Below, one piece after another: positions 1 to 12,231 of a stretch of DNA of 64,000 nt. This stretch comes from Aselliscus stoliczkanus. Its lineage: Eukaryota; Chordata; Mammalia; Chiroptera; Hipposideridae. Under the pieces are notes generated by a model that was not told the DNA's origin, ran no database searches, and was given only the letters and a program-made list of their open reading frames with translations. The DNA lies in contig CM066739.1 of NCBI GenBank assembly GCA_033961575.1, forward strand, positions 70,680,559-70,744,558, written 5' to 3'. The position numbers and the translations under genes were made by a program. The number at the start of each line of letters is the position of its first letter. Within the stretch, counting starts at the first letter, position 1.

Positions 1-3000
1 GGTGCATAGCTTCCCAAAGGGAGTACTTTGAAAGTAACCAGAGTGATATTCAGCGATGAGGTATGTAGCACTTTTTCTAGGATGAGCTTGTGAACTTAAT
101 TGTTCAACCTCGTATATTGTATTATTATTGTGCCAACCTAATCTTCTGCTGGTCTGGTCCCTGAACTCAAGAGAGCGACTACCCAGTAGAAGGAACTCAT
201 TTAGAATGATAAGCAGACCTTTGTAATATGCCACCAAGCAAAGGGTTGAAGAGCGAGATGGCCAGAGGAGACCTTTTGAGGAGATGACCAATGGACTCTA
301 GAAGCAATACTGTCTGATTATCCAGCATAAAGTTTTCCTTTTCTGCTCTGCAATTCCCTTAAGTTATCATCAAGCCTTCCATAAAGCTATATGAGTCTCA
401 CATTAGCTGTGTTATGGGGCGTAAAGTAGGGAATCTATATTCGTGATCAGAGTGAAGTGGCCCCAGAGAGAGCTTCCATTCGCATCAGGAGAAACAATTG
501 TGACATGGCCAAGTGAGAAGGGAAATTCGAGCCAGTCTAGAGTGACAAGTGTCACAGTGATAGATTTCTGGAATATACAAGTTCAACAAATTGGCCTGTC
601 TTTGAGTTAAGATGAGATCAACAAACTATACATAATCAAAATAGAATGTTGGAAAGTTTTTAGCCAAATAATGACTAAAAAAAAAAATGCCAGAAATGTC
701 TAGCCAAATATGATTTTGAATAATGTATAGGTCATAATCTATTGCATAGATTACAATATGAAAATTATAATATTTGTAGAAGCTGGTTTGTAAATATAGT
801 TCCTTAGATTATTAGGTTGAACTATAGAAATTATGATTCTTTAGGTCAAAACTAGTTGAATGTCAACAATTTCATATGGTTCAACCTCATAAGTTTCAAG
901 ATAATATATAAGGATATCCTGCTGTTTTATATCTGTGATTACTTTGGTATTATGCACTGGTTTTATGAAACTTAACATCAGAAGGTTCTTTCTTCTGGAA
1001 CACTTACGTATAAAATAGATTCAGTATTCATGGCCCCCATCCTGAATGAGTATGTGACTGTGAATGACAGCAGAGACTGCCTTTTTACAGGAATAGGAAT
1101 ATCTGGTTTCCATACAATTTAAAGTCCATCTAGTTTCCTTAAAAATCAGGTCGTTCTACTTTACTTCAACTCTTATCTTGATGCTTCTATTTAAATAAAA
1201 CCGCCAGCAGATCTTAAATAAGAGAAATGCAGATAATATATTATCTCAAACAATATAAATGCATGTACTATATCTAAGTGCATCAGAGACTTGGAAACTG
1301 ATACTAAATTCACTAAATATGAGCATGACCCATAAAGTCTAAATCTCCCAAATTATTATTACAATTACATTATTATTATTTCAACTCTTTCCTTGAAATA
1401 GAGCAATAATGTTTATGGTGTTTTTAGGGTTAGTGAGGATAGGAGAGGTTATAATCTAGAAACAACAGCCCCTCAATCTTAATGGTTTTAGAGCTAAGGT
1501 TAATTTCTCACTGGTGCTAAATAAATGCCCATGACATGTCAGGGACCCAGGCTGACACAGCACCAGGGTCTCCTACGGTCACTGTGCCAGAGGCCAGTAA
1601 GCTCTTGAGGGGCTCACGGGCACAATTCAGACTTCTTCCCCTTCTCTCACATCAGTTCTACCCACAACTCATTGGCCAGAACCATTCATGTGGCTCACTG
1701 ACCACCAGGGGTAGAGGAAGCGCAATGCTTACACGTGTCTGGAAGGGAAGAGAATTGGAAATGTGTCATGAGCTGCACTGATGACAAACGCGTTTACTGG
1801 AAGAAGAACAAGAGTTGTTTTTGTTCAGAAAATAGGAGATTTTACATATCTCTCTGTGTCTGTGTGTGCACGTGTGTACCTGCATGCACATACATACATA
1901 TATCATTGATAGGAAGCCATTCTTTTGGTTCAAATCAAGTTTGAGGCAGAAAGAACTACATTCCCTTACTACAATTAGGGTGCCACCCATTGACCACGGA
2001 ACAAATCACCATACGTGGTTGCAAAAGATGATTAAATAATCCCTGATTAAACTTCGATGTGTCCCCACTACTCTGAGCTTCAACCAAGCACAAACTCCTA
2101 TTCTCTTAGAAAGAGCCATCTATGAAAAGAAACTAATTACAAATTCATTTTATTGATCCATCTTTGAAAACACACTTGCTTGTGTTCTTAGCAAACACAG
2201 ATTTTATTTTTTTATAAAATGTGATTGATTATTAGCTCTGAATATAGGCAAACACAATGCTTTGGTTTGACGAAGAAAGTCAGAAACAGGCAAAGTTCAC
2301 AGTCGCCATTTTTCCTAACACAGATTCTCAAAACAGAGGACAGTCTCCAAACACTCAAAAGAGATTAATAACATTCTATCTTGATGCATTAAAACCCTAT
2401 AATGTGCCCTCTTGCTAAAGAAAATGAAATTACTTATAAAGTGCTTTGAGGCAACAACTATTAACTTACTTTCCTATTATGAACAAATGAATAGGAAAAA
2501 TTACTGTGACTTTCCATTACCAGATGATATTCTATGAAATACTTGAAGCAAAAAGAATACACAATTTATAAACGGTGAGAGTTAGACCTATAATCTGAAA
2601 AAAAAAATAAAAAGAATCCCCCGCCTGTGTTTATTTTTTAAAGTAACAATTGAGATACTCTCTCTTGATTTAATAAAAGGAAAATACAAATCAATTCTAC
2701 CTCAGTCCACACATCAGGACACCAGAAAAATCTGTGGCTCTAATTCAAGGAAAGAATTAAGATAATAGTAATATGAGTAGATTTAAGAAACATTTACTGC
2801 AGAAACTAGTTTTCAAGTCCATGGAGCATATTTGACATTCCTGTACCCACTTTTTTCCTAGGCTATTCTGAATCTTGTGTGTGGGATTAAATTCTATCAG
2901 TAGCATACCTTCACCGCTTTCTTATTTACATTTTGTTTGTGCTTACCTATTATTTCAACTAGATGAGTTGTTCAGACATGTAAGCACTCACAGCATTTTA

Positions 3001-3114
3001 TACTCTACATAGAACAATATATGATGATGTAGATATGATAGTTTCAGAATTTTACAGGATTATTTTGATTTGGGACAATATTTGATACTATTATTTTCTG
3101 AAACCCATAAGAAA

Positions 3115-3310
3115 AAGGAACTAGCATTGAGTAAGCATTTAACCACATCCCACACTCTACCCACCAAATCTTCCCAGCAGCCTCCTAAAGGACGTTAAAT
3201 CTCATTTTATAAGAAAATAGAGATTCAGAAAAATTAAGTACTTTGGTGAAGTTTGAAGAGCTAGTAAATAGTTAAGATAGAATTAAATCTCACTACTACT
3301 GGCTCCAAAG
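3115..3310 (-). mobile_element. MIR SINE fragment
   Basis: The plus strand carries the reversed MIR core: TCATTTTATAAGAAAATAGA, then AAATTAAGTACTTTGGTGAA and GAGCTAGTAAATAG. Confidence 0.75.
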
Positions 3311-3599
3311 CTCATGCACTTCTTAGAAATCACATAAATCATTTCTGTTCATGTAAAACAAAGCTAAGACTTTGAGTTTCAAGATTCGCTGATCTATGGT
3401 AACACAATTAGTGACCAAACTAAATTCCCAAAGCTCTTCTCTGTAGTTCCGTAGTAACAGATGGGTCAGATTCAGGTACTTATTTATAATGTGTTGATAT
3501 GACCTGCATACAAAATAAAAAGAAGAAGAAAAGAACAACAATAACAACATATAACCAACTTTTTGAGCACTTGGAAAGCAGCATAATAACAAAACTAGA

Positions 3600-3755
3600 A
3601 GTCTAATCCAAGGAGTCAAGCCATCTGGGTTGATAATAGAGTCTGCCATTTACCAGCTATAAACCTTAAGCAAATCACCTTACCTCCCTGTGCATCAGTT
3701 TCCTCATTAGCAATTATTATTTGACAGCTGAGCACTTTATATCATGATCTCACTG
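3600..3755 (+). mobile_element. MIR SINE fragment
   Basis: The MIR order is CATCTGGGTTGATAATAGAG, TGCCATTTACCAGCTATAAA, CTCCCTGTGCATCAGTTTCC. Confidence 0.75.
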
Positions 3756-4734
3756 AATATTTAAAAAAGAAATACAGTATATTCTAGAAGAAAATAATTT
3801 TCATTTTTACCACTCTCAAATCCTATTTTCTTTTTTGGCCTTGTAAAGAGCTTCCTAACAGTAGACCCACAAAGGCTCATAGTATGCAACATAATACTGA
3901 GACTATATATACAGAGACATAATTTGGGGTCTTGGTTCTACAGAAAGGACTGTTCATAAAATTCACTTAGGAATTGGACATGCACTAATGTGCATGTCTC
4001 AAAGTATAATTTAAGTCTTATACTGTTATTTGTTCTTTTATATTTATTCTCCTTTCTAACTCCCCATTTACTAAATAAATCATAACTTGCTGAGCCGAGC
4101 TTGGGACTGGAAAGAGAGGAAATTTCTCCTTGGCATGAGTAAGTGGAACCAAATAGAGACCAGAAGATGAATCTCAAAAGTCTTGAGAATGAGAACACAT
4201 TGCTCTGATCTGTGCTCTGTAGCAGAGTTAGGGACACTGTCATCCAAATAGCCCACTGTGATACTGCTTGCCTCTATTTTACTTTATTCTTCCCTTTTGG
4301 TCAAAAAAGAGTTATATTCATTAAAATATAAATTTCAGAAATCTCCTAATCATTGTATATTGTGCCCATAGTCTAACTTAATTTATAATTACTTTAGTGT
4401 CTCAACAAGAGAACAGCCCCCACCCCCCCCAAAAAAAATACCAAGAAAAAATTTGAACTAAACAGTAACGTCCCCTCTCTCAAATATGTTACAAATCAAA
4501 GCAACAACGATAAAATCTGATGTGCTCTCTGAAGATTAAAGAAAGGGAGGGAAAGGGGTGGAAAGTGAAAAAATTAAAAGCAGGATATTTTAAGAACTAA
4601 TCAAAGACTAAGCACCTTCTTATTCAAAACTCCTTTTTCCATTTCTGGGAGAGAAGTAAAAGCAAATACTATGAAGATCAATAAGGAAATGCCATCACCT
4701 ACGTGTTCCTTCCAAGACAGAGATGAGTCTCAAA

Positions 4735-4830
4735 CTACCCTAGGTGAAGTTACCCCCAGAACCTAATATAGTGCTCATCATACAGTAGTCAGAAAATATC
4801 TTTTTAATGAATAAATAAGTGAATGACTTA
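4735..4830 (+). mobile_element. L2 LINE 3' tail
   Basis: AACCTAATATAGTGCTCATC followed by AATGAATAAATAAGTGAATG matches the L2 end ACAGTGCCTGGCAC...TGAATGAATAAATG. Confidence 0.6.
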
Positions 4831-5254
4831 GGAATGAATTATACCTTAATCTCCTAACAAATAAATCTTCAAATAACAAATAAATTCTTCATGAGGTGAA
4901 TTCTTCTATACTCACAACTTCCCTTGTCTTGTATGTTGGGATGACCCCCCAAACTCTCTCTCTAGCTCCCAACCTTCCTACATTCCAGGCTCATATACCC
5001 AATTATCTACACATGAATTAGCCATCTGGATGCCCAACGCATCCATCAATCACAGCATGGCCAAAATGACATTCTTATTCCTCCCATCCACTCAGGATCT
5101 CTCATTTTCCTGTGTTTCATGATCCCATCCAAAACTAGAATCATATACGTCATCAAATAGACCAGAAGATGAATCTCAACTTACCTCCCCATGTGTCAAT
5201 TTCTTTATTTGCAATTATTTACTGCCTAAAGCTAATGGATTACCAAATCCTATT

Positions 5255-5520
5255 CCCTCTATCCCCCCCCCAAATAATTTTCAAATCCCTACTTTCATCT
5301 CTGTCCCATAGACCCTTATTCTATGCAATAATCCTGCCATAATCTCTCCCAACTGATTTCCTGTGTCCATTTTTGCTTCTAACTCATCATCTTCACTGTT
5401 AACAAGATTATTTATTCCCCTTACTTAAAATCCTTCCGTGGCTCCCTAAACTGTTCAGAATGAAGCCTAACTTATTTCAAATGGCATATAAAGCCTTTTA
5501 TATTAAGAGCACTTCTTCCA
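5255..5520 (+). mobile_element. L2 LINE fragment
   Basis: The segment with TTACTTAAAATCCTTCCGTG, GCTCCCTAAACTGTTCAGAA and CATATAAAGCC matches the L2 CTTAAAACCCTTCAGTGGCTCC region. Confidence 0.65.
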
Positions 5521-5801
5521 TCAGAAATAATGATAAAGTGCACCATTGCAGGGCCCAGGCTACAACTGCTCTGTAACTGCCCATCTCCAGGACAAGATAA
5601 AGAGCCTCCAAGTCCTAGCTCTGTCACGGGAGGGAGACATCATCCCCACTGAGTGAAGTTTGGAGAAGACCAAATGCTCTCACCAGGTAACCAGCAGAAG
5701 AAAACTATGTCCCTCCATAGTTTCAGGTTCCTTCCTAATGCGGGGGTCAAATAAAAGTCTAGAGGCTTCTTGGCACCAGAGCTTTTCAATCAATGGGAGT
5801 T

Positions 5802-5977
5802 TTTTGTTTTGTTTTGTTTTTTAACTGGGGAACTGTGTGGATTCCCAGGACCAAGTCAAGCAGTTGTTTCAATCTAGTTGTGGAGGGTACATCGCCGTGG
5901 CCCATGGAGGGATCGAACCAGCAACCTTGGTGTTATGAGCACTGTGTTCTAATCAACTGAGCTAACCAGCCACCCCT
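5802..5977 (-). repeat. tRNA-Ile-derived SINE, family B
   Basis: The minus strand has a head like tRNA-Ile (TTAGCTCAGTTGATTAGAAC, TGCTCATAACACCAAGG, GGTTCGATCC) and a body containing CCTCCACAACTAGATTGAA (5868-5886). It ends in the reverse of TTTTAACTGGGGAACTGTG. An imperfect 12-base TSD is at 5790-5801 and 5978-5989 (two mismatches). Confidence 0.85.
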
Positions 5978-7282
5978 TCAACGGGAATTCTCAGTAGAAG
6001 GCCAACTTCTTAAAGTGAGCATTCCATTTGCATGAACACCTCCAGAGACTCTGGAAACAATATGGGTAAAGAAGTGATGCTTGGTTGTCCACTCACTGCG
6101 GCTGGCTGTAGTGCCCCATGGCCTGACAACACTGGAATGCTGTGGTAGGGGCTGTGGTGATGTCTGTGTCATCTATGACAAGAACGTTCCAGACACTGTG
6201 GTATGTGGACACCAATACAAGAACTTGATAAAAATCCTGGTCTTTCACATTCAAGGAATGTAAACAGTAGCAAACTCAACTGTCTGTGCATAATAAGGTT
6301 GCAAAATTCCCTACTTGCTTAGGAACATGGCTTCTGAATTTTGTGGACACATATTTTTATTACACCTGCCTGAGATATCAGTATTATTGTATTATCCAGA
6401 AAACCTCAATAATCTTTATTTCCTAACTGGAAACATCATTTCCTCAGAAGAGGGTGCATGGCTTCATGGAAAAAGATAATTAGTCATACCAATTCTTACT
6501 GTTGGACATATGCCTGCTCTCCTAATGGGCTTAAAAAAAAATAATGAAGCAATCACTTTTACAGAGATGTGTATGTCTCCATGGAGAATTATTCAGGTCA
6601 TTATTATCATCCTCGAGGAACAAATATCAACTATAATTTATGGCATGCTTCTGAAACAAGGCAGTGTGTTGTTCTAACTAACCATTTCCTCCTCAAATAT
6701 TTCAGGTAGATTAACTATACCAACATGTTTTATTCCAGCATGTTCATCGAAAGCTATTTTTCCTTACTTCTAAACATATTTTCATTAAAATTACTCTTCA
6801 TTGGAAACAGAAGATACTTTAACACACACACCAAAAAAACAGAAATAAGGGTCAAATATGATTACATCTCTATGTTTATACTTAATCAACATGGTTTCAG
6901 AAGATTTGTTTTTTAGAAAATCATGTAAGACTGGAGTTTATTATTAGCCAAAATCTTTTCATTCAAGGAAAGCCTGTGGTTTAGTATTATCATTGGGAAA
7001 TCTGATGCTATATGTTATTTTGTACTTTTACCTTCTGCACTAATTACATTTTTTAGTAGAGAAGATTCCACGTTATCCAAAATATTCAGCATTTTTGTTT
7101 ATGAAAATTAAAAACTAGAAACAATCTTGTTGCTTCTGAACTCTTGGGAATTTTTTAAAACTTTGGAGTACCTGGAATGCCTTAGGTACAGAAGGTAAGG
7201 AATGCATAGTGAACAGTCACCAGGCATGGTCCATCTTTGCAAAGATGGCAACTGCAGTGCATTTAGCAGGGTTTGTTTGTTA

Positions 7283-7462
7283 TTTTAAATTTTATTGGGG
7301 AACAGCCATGGTCATTGGTTATACATTGCTTTCATGCTACAATAGCATAGTTGACTGTTTTAAGGAAGGCGCAGCTCACAGTGGCCCATGCAGGGATTGA
7401 ACCAGCACCCTTGGTATTATCAGCACCACATTCTAACCAAGTGAGCTAAACTGGTCACTCTA
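7283..7462 (-). repeat. tRNA-Ile-derived SINE, family B variant with alternative centre
   Basis: The Ile-like head (minus strand: TTTAGCTCACTTGGTTAGAA, GTGCTGATAATACCAAGG) is followed by a centre that reads, on the plus strand, ATGGTCATTGGTTATACATT and CATGCTACAATAGCATAG. It ends TTTATTGGGGAACAG (plus strand). This centre is shared with the copy at 44945 but not with the copies at 5802 or 12051. I could not define the TSD. Confidence 0.8.
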
Positions 7463-8037
7463 ATGGGTTTTTATTAAATTATCCCCTTTAGTGAGTTATT
7501 TCAAAACCAAAATTATCTAATCATCTTTTTTCCATTGCTATAGAAATTCTAGTAATATTTCCTTTATAGAGACTCTGGCCCTGATAATTTATAGATAAAT
7601 GATGAATTGGCTTGCCCTTTCTTTCTTCACATTCTCTGTTGAATCTGTGACCCAATGTTGTCATTTCCCTAGACGGTGTTATACATGAGAAAACACACAC
7701 CTGCCCCAGTCCACTGACAGTTCCATTGCAACTGGCTCAACTGTCTGGGCAGCTGCAGCTCTAGAGGCTTCAGAAATTTGCTCAAGGCCTTTGCTCACAG
7801 GAGCTTTCTACAGATGCAGTCATCAGAAAGGACATGTCACTCACAAAGCTAAGTGGAAGCCAAAAGAAAAAGAAATGGTTTACTACTTTTCAGTGTTTAA
7901 TAGCATGAAAATGCAATGATCCATCTCATAATTATGGCTGAGAATCATGCAGATCCCTCATAGGTAGGCATGTGACCTTGTTTTTCATATTCAATAAACC
8001 AACTAATGTAGAAATTTAAGATTTTTTGAAAGAATGG

Positions 8038-8365
8038 TGTTATGGCCTCAATTGCATCCTCCAAAAATTCCTATGTTGAAGACTTAATGTGACCACCTTT
8101 GGACACAGGGCCCTAAAGGAGGTAATGAAGGTAATTAAGATAAGGCTTTAAAGGAGGTGACATGTCACCATGGTGGAGTCCTAACCCAGTAGCACTGGTG
8201 TCCTCATGAGAAGAGGAAAGTCACCAGAGCTTCTCTCTCCACCATGTGCACAGAGAAAAGGCCATGTGGAGAAGCGAGAAATTTCCATCTGCAAGTCATA
8301 GAGACCTCACCATAAACCAAACTGCTGGCACCTCCAGCCCCCTGACTTGTGAAAAAATAAAATTT
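8038..8365 (+). mobile_element. MLT1-type MaLR LTR, 3' truncated
   Basis: It starts TGTTATGGCCTCAATTGCAT and carries the MLT1 landmarks CCTATGTTGAAG, CTAACCCAGTAGCACTGGTG and GGCCATGTGGAGAAG. It stops near the GTGAAAAAATAAA block, where L1 sequence begins. This is an ancient endogenous retrovirus-like LTR with no coding capacity. Confidence 0.8.
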
Positions 8366-10070
8366 TATAAAAGGCATCCAAATTGCAAAGGAAGAAGTAA
8401 AACTGTCATTATTTGCAGATGACATGATACTATAGAGAGAGAACCCTAAAGATTCCACCAAAAAACTGTTAGAACTGATAAATGAATTCAGTAAAGTGGC
8501 AGATACAAAATTAGTATACAGAAATCAGTTACATTTTTATACACCAATAATGAACTATCACAAAGAGAAATTAAGAAAACAATCCCATTTTCAATTGCTT
8601 CAAAAAAAAATACCTAAACTAAATTTAACCAAGGAGATAAAAGATCTGTACTCAGAAAATTAGAAGACATTGAAGAAACTGAAAAAGATACAAATAAATG
8701 GAAACATATATCGTGCTCAAGGACAGGAAGAATTAACAATTGTTAAAATGTCCATACTACCCAAAGCAATCTCTGGATTCAGTGCAAAACAGCATGGTAC
8801 TGGCATAAAAAATAGAAACACAGATCAATGGAACAGAATAGACAGCCCAAAAATAAATCCAAGACTACATAGTCAGTTGATCTATGAAATAGGAGGCAAG
8901 AATATACAACGAGATAAAGACAGTCTACTCCAAAAATGGTGGTGAGAAAACTGGGAAAATACATGCAAAAACAAATGGGACTGGACCACCTTCTTAAACC
9001 ATATACAAGAACAAACTCAAAATGGGTGGAAGACTTAAATGTAAGACCTGAAACCATAAAGCTCCTAGAAAAAAACATGGGCAGTAAACTCTCTGACACT
9101 GCTGTTAGTAATATGTTTTCTCATATACCTCCTTGGACACAGGAAACAAACAAACAAACAAAAAATAAATAAACAAATGGGACTATATCAAACTAAAAAG
9201 TTTTTTTATTTTTTATTTTTTATTTAATTTTTTTTTTTTTTGAGGGCAGTGTCACTGGCCCTCATATGTGGGATCCGAACCGGGGCCGCTGGCCTCCCAA
9301 GCCAGCGCTCAACCACCGCGCCACTCGGCCGGCCCCAAACTAAGAAGTTTTTGCACAGCAAAGGAAATCAACAAAATGAAAAACAGCATACTGAATGGGG
9401 AAGATATTTGCCAATGACACATCCAATAAGGAGTAAATATCCAAAATTTATAAAGAACTCATGCAACTTAACATCAAAAAAAAGCCCAAACAATCCAATT
9501 AAAAAATAGACAGAGATCTGAATAGACATTTTCCCAAAAGGACATATGGCCAACAGACATATAAAACGATACTCAATATCACTAATCATCAGAGAAATGC
9601 AAATTAAAACCACAATGAGATATCACCTTACATCTGTCAGAATGGCTATCATTAATAAATCAACAAACAACAAGTGTTGGTGAGGATATGGAGAAAAGGG
9701 AATCCTCATGTTGGTGGGATTGCAAATTGGTGCAGCCACTATGAAAAACAGTATGGACGTTCCTCAAAAAATTAAGCATAGACCTACCTTATGACCCAGC
9801 AATTCCACTTCTGGGTATTTATCCAAAGAAATTCAAAACATTAATTTGAAAAGGTATATGTACCTCTATGTTCACTGAAGTGCTAACTAGCCAAGATATG
9901 GAAGCAACCTAAGTACCTATCAATAGACAATGGGATAAAAACGAAGTGGTACATGTAAATAATGGAGTATTATTTGACCATAAAAAATAAAATCTTACCA
10001 TTTGTGACAACACGGATGGGTATTATGTTAAGTGAAATAAGTCATTCCCTTAGCATCTCAAGATCCTTAA
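8366..10070 (+). mobile_element. LINE-1 ORF2 3' remnant
   Basis: This is the 3' half of an L1 ORF2 in plus orientation. The reverse transcriptase active-site block FADDMIL is readable at about 8410-8430 and is followed directly by a stop. Further on are [23 protein letters not shown] and [12 protein letters not shown] blocks and DPAIPLLGIYP at about 9795-9830. Many stops and shifts are present, so it is inactive. It is interrupted by the SINE at 9206-9335 and followed by a compound microsatellite. Confidence 0.92.
9206..9335 (-). repeat. tRNA-derived SINE, family A short form, nested in L1
   Basis: On the minus strand it reads GGGGCCGGCCGAGTGGCGCG, then GGTTAAG-like and GGTTCGG B-box-like blocks, and ends GTGACACTGCCCTC plus an A tail (T-run on the plus strand). 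The target-site duplication is 9189-9205 and 9336-9352 (CAAACTAAAAAGTTTTT, one mismatch). It interrupts the L1 ORF2 remnant, so it is younger than that L1. Confidence 0.9.
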
Positions 10071-10080
10071 ATCACAATAT

Positions 10081-10168
10081 TCTCCCTCTCTCCCCTCTCC
10101 CTCTCTCCTTCTTGCTTTTCTCTCTCTCTCTCTCTCTCCCCCCTCTCCCTCTCCCTCCCTCCTTCTTT

Positions 10169-10238
<70 letters not shown>

Positions 10239-10277
10239 ACTCACACACACACACACACGTACACACATACACACATA
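10081..10277. repeat. Compound CT / CA microsatellite
   Basis: CT-rich tracts with CCCTCT variants (10081-10212) run into a CA tract (10213-10277). The tract follows the L1 remnant. Translations across it give runs of Arg-Glu or Leu-Ser that are not genes. Confidence 0.95.
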
Positions 10278-11263
10278 AAATGATCCTAATCTTGAGGCAA
10301 ATCAGTTGGGGTCCTGTTCAAAGCAGAACTTTTCACATGATTTAAATTAGAATGTCAATCATATTGTCTTGCTGATTTCTGTATAATAAAAAGATTTTGG
10401 TTTTACAGTGCAACTAAGATATAGATTAATGCATAAAAACGGAATACGTGAATTCCCAATTGAGAAGTATGGTATCCATGCAGGGAAATGTTGGGTAACT
10501 TATACTGTTTCTAATTACCATAGGCACCTTGGGTATTAATACGAAATTGTATGACTTGAGCTTCAAATAAAATATTTAGAAAGAGAAATTAATTTTATAA
10601 TTTTCTATCTTATTCTATTTCTTTTGGGTATATGTTTAAGGAATACTGATTGTTGTATTGATCAAAGATTTCCACACTGGTGTCTCTTGTCCTATGAATA
10701 CCAGATAATGAAATGGAGGGAATAATTAAAGGAAGACAGTGCAGGTTTTATAGATTTGTAATTTTCTGAAAAAATTAGTAAAGTTGGCTTAGACCCAGAA
10801 GCAAAATACACAGAATTCATAACAAAATGCTGCTCTGTCATGCTCAAACTAATAGTACTTCTATACTTGAAAATACAAAATCAAAACTTAATTTTCAAAC
10901 TATAAAGTTTCACAATCAAGAAGATTTATATTTCAAATTTTCCAAAATGTTTGAGTCAAAATTCTAATATTCATTTCTATATATAAAGTTGTTCAAAATA
11001 GGACAAAGGATATCTTTTGAGCAGCTGAGATCTGTATATAAGGACACTGCCCATAACACATACAGCTGTGGGATATACACATTTGTGTGTATACATGTAC
11101 ACTTGCACACATTTATGCAGACATAGGAGAAAAGGAAATAATTGAATACAGTAAGAACAACTCAATATTACATAGTATATTCACTTTTTCATGCCACTGA
11201 TATCTTGACACATATATTTTCTATTGTATTTTCTGTTACAGCATAAAATTCACTTTGTTCCTT

Positions 11264-11376
11264 GTTTTTTGGTGTTTTTTTTGAGAGCAGTGTCACTGGC
11301 CCTCAGATGTGGGACCCAAACTGGGGCTGCTGGCTTCCCAAGCCAGCGCTTAACCACCACGCCACTCGGCCAGCCC
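11264..11376 (-). repeat. tRNA-derived SINE, family A short form
   Basis: The head is the same as in the other family A copies, with GCTGGCTTCCC and CAACCGG-like box variants on the plus strand. It has a short T-run (the reverse of the A tail). A perfect 14-base TSD, TCACTTTGTTCCTT, is at 11250-11263 and 11377-11390. Confidence 0.9.
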
Positions 11377-11692
11377 TCACTTTGTTCCTTTGAGGAAAAA
11401 GAGAAGTGAAACAAAAGAAAAAGAAATACTAAAAGAAACATTTTTAATTACATCTGCTTTCATTCCAAATTACCCTCAGCACGTACATGGCATTTGGTGT
11501 ATGGGAGTGTTTACTATTTGTTAAGTGAATGAATTATAACTCATGATCACCTCACACAGCAAATTCACATCAAACATAAGTATTAAAAAATTTGAGTAGC
11601 ACTTAAATATTTTAAAATATATATGTAAAAAAAAATTTTTTAGAAACCTTTACTGCATTAGCGAAACGTTTTGCAAACGTCTTAGCTCTCAC

Positions 11693-11832
11693 CTCTTCCT
11701 TTGTCTTTTTTGATATCACTCGGAGCCAGTCTCCAATCATGCTCAGGACAGCAGCAAAATAAGCAAGTCCTACAAGGATCCAAAACCACACAACAGGCTT
11801 GTAGAAGTCTAGATATTCAATATCAGATCCAC
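11693..11832 (-). CDS. KCNK2: KCNK2 (TREK-1) internal exon: M4 and proximal C-terminal gating segment
   Basis: This 140-base exon completes the split glycine codon and encodes 46 residues (261-306 by my alignment), from [14 protein letters not shown] to KKTKEE. The acceptor is TTCATAG|GT and the donor is GAAGAG|GTGAG. It contains the M4 helix ([20 protein letters not shown]) and the proximal cytoplasmic helix. Ser300 in VISKKTK is a known kinase site, and Glu306, the internal-pH and lipid gating switch, is the last codon of the exon. The next exon should begin VGEFRAHAAEW; I do not find it in 1-11692, so it lies left of the window. The frame stays open 26 codons past the donor to a TAA at 11612-11614. 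Confidence 0.96.
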
Positions 11833-12050
11833 CTATGAAGGAAAAAACAAAAAAAAAAAGTAGAAATAACTTTAAATTCATAAAAGTTAATACAGATATT
11901 TACTAAAATTATCAACTGAATTTTGGCTTGTAAAACATAGCAATCTTCTTGTTCATGGAGTCATGTTATTTTTTTTTCAAATAGAATTCCTCATTTTCCC
12001 TCATGTAATCCTTATCTATGTTGTAAGAACTAGTTAAATAAGTTTTTCTT

Positions 12051-12231
12051 TCTTTTTTCTTTTTTCTAATTGGGGAACAGTGTGTTTTTCCAGGACCCAT
12101 CAGCTCCAAGTAAAGCAGTTGATTCAATCTAGTTGTGGAGGGCACAGCTCACTGGCCTATGCAGGGATCGAACCGGCAACCTTGGTGTTATGAGCACTGC
12201 GCTCTAACCAACTGAGTTAACTGGCCGCCCC
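12051..12231 (-). repeat. tRNA-Ile-derived SINE, family B
   Basis: The Ile-like head is clear on the minus strand (TTAACTCAGTTGGTTAGAGC, TGCTCATAACACCAAGG, GGTTCGATCC). The body has CCTCCACAACTAGATTGAA (12123-12141), then GGAGCTGATGGGTCCTGG and a TTCCCCAATTAG end. A 13-base TSD, ATAAGTTTTTCTT, is at 12038-12050 and 12232-12244. Confidence 0.9.

Larger units (their letters stand above)
1..11692 (-). other. KCNK2: KCNK2 intron (partial, runs off the left edge)
   Basis: This is the intron downstream of the M4 exon. I find no TREK-1 C-terminal exon on the minus strand and no other gene. Recognisable contents are MIR and L2 fragments, two Ile-type SINEs, an MLT1 fragment, an L1 ORF2 remnant with a nested SINE, a compound CT/CA microsatellite and one more SINE, each listed separately. 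I see no recognisable feature in 1-3114, 3760-4730, 5995-7280, 7465-8035 or 10290-11245, apart from short A- or T-rich runs and small chance ORFs. Confidence 0.85.

Noticed and set aside
9206..9335. tRNA gene suggested by A- and B-box-like motifs (also in the other SINEs)
   Set aside because: The heads have lost proper acceptor pairing, are followed by SINE bodies and A tails, and are flanked by TSDs, so they are SINEs and not tRNA genes.
8366..10070. Active L1 element
   Set aside because: A stop directly follows FADDMIL, there are many further breaks, the 5' part is missing and a SINE interrupts it.
10050..10274. Open frame on the minus strand with Arg-Glu and Cys-Val runs
   Set aside because: It is the translation of the CT/CA microsatellite.
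1..11692. Search for the last KCNK2 exon (starting VGEFRAHAAEW)
   Set aside because: No minus-strand frame in this stretch carries that sequence; the exon must lie outside the window.
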